Positions 5,946 through 6,270 of a DNA stretch of 6,270 bases are shown in pieces. This stretch comes from JAHRVQ01 sp964548025 (GTDB lineage Bacteria; Pseudomonadota; Gammaproteobacteria; Pseudomonadales; Azotimanducaceae), in the NCBI GenBank assembly GCA_964548025.1, contig CAZJRI010000231.1:1-6270 (forward strand). The letters run 5' to 3'. Every line of letters begins with the position of its first letter. Position 1 is the stretch's first letter. Below the pieces are notes generated by a model that was given only the letters and a program-made list of their open reading frames with translations, did not search any database and was not told the origin of the DNA. Both the position numbers and the translations under genes were made by a program.

Positions 5946-6270
5946 TTACTGCATTACAAATTCTGTGAATAAAACTCTTTCAATTCCCCTGCTTCCGGTT
6001 TCCCGGAGCATTATCTCCTGCACGGATCTAAGCGCGGCTTTTTTTAACGCTTCCTTACCCGCGGGCGTCTGCAATTCGAGATAGTCCTGGCCAGAGAACA
6101 ATAAGACGAGGGTATGGCGGATCAGTGGTTTGTGTGTAATCAACTCTTTGGCAATATCGGTGTCCCTGGTCACCAGGGTGACCTCAGTCTGCATATATCG
6201 CTGTTTGCTGTTCGCCTCAAACGTCGTGATGAAATTTGGCCTGAGCCTATGATAGATGGCTTTATCTCCG
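5946..6270 (-). CDS. fliL: Flagellar basal body-associated protein FliL, C-terminal part (5' end outside the window)
   Basis: FliL is a single-pass inner-membrane protein around the stator units; it supports motor torque and, in some species, swarming. The visible 107 codons are the periplasmic domain. The frame is open through to the right edge at 6270, so the N-terminus and membrane helix lie beyond it. Recognisable parts are YHRLRPNFITTFEANSKQRY, matching the family's Y-x-x-L-x-P-x-F start of the domain, and the closing stretch RGIERVLFTEFVMQ. An internal ATG at 6194 is not the start, as conserved sequence continues upstream of it. It is the first visible gene of the fliL-flhB series and directly precedes fliM. 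Confidence 0.95.
   Translation of the reverse strand, partial: GDKAIYHRLRPNFITTFEANSKQRYMQTEVTLVTRDTDIAKELITHKPLIRHTLVLLFSGQDYLELQTPAGKEALKKAALRSVQEIMLRETGSRGIERVLFTEFVMQ

Overview
The window is one stretch of a flagellar gene cluster, and every gene in it lies on the minus strand. In transcription order, from the right end to the left, it reads fliL (its 5' part lies outside the window), fliM, fliN, fliO, fliP, fliQ, fliR, flhB and flhA (cut off at the left end). This order, with flhA placed after flhB as a separate unit, is typical of polarly flagellated gammaproteobacteria of the Pseudomonas/Vibrio kind. The protein sequences and a roughly even base composition fit a gammaproteobacterium, but the species cannot be named from this window.

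Right part (about 4480-6270): the basal-body protein FliL and the switch/C-ring proteins FliM and FliN. FliM has a CheY-binding N-terminus and FliN a very acidic N-terminal tail. Middle part (about 2090-4480): the membrane export gate FliO, FliP, FliQ, FliR and FlhB. Most junctions are 3 to 8 bases apart, which suggests one transcript with coupled translation. Two junctions are looser. The fliO-fliP gap (148 bases) is rich in inverted repeats. The fliP-fliQ gap (70 bases) holds a 15-base tandem repeat that includes the fliP stop codon.

Left part (1-941): flhB ends at 942. A gap of 192 bases then precedes the chosen flhA start. It contains a good match to a sigma-54 (RpoN) promoter with exact GG-N10-GC spacing, pointing at flhA. 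Inverted and direct repeats upstream of it could be activator sites, and the leader has a small hairpin. flhA is therefore probably transcribed from its own RpoN-dependent promoter, as known for flhA in Pseudomonas.

Together these genes build the flagellar type III export gate (FlhA, FlhB, FliO, FliP, FliQ, FliR) and the motor switch (FliM, FliN), with FliL acting at the stator/basal body. I see no mobile element, RNA gene, CRISPR array or undescribed system. The points worth a second look are regulatory and small-scale: the flhA promoter, the structured fliO-fliP gap, the repeat at the fliP stop, and an NPSH instead of NPTH cleavage motif in FlhB.
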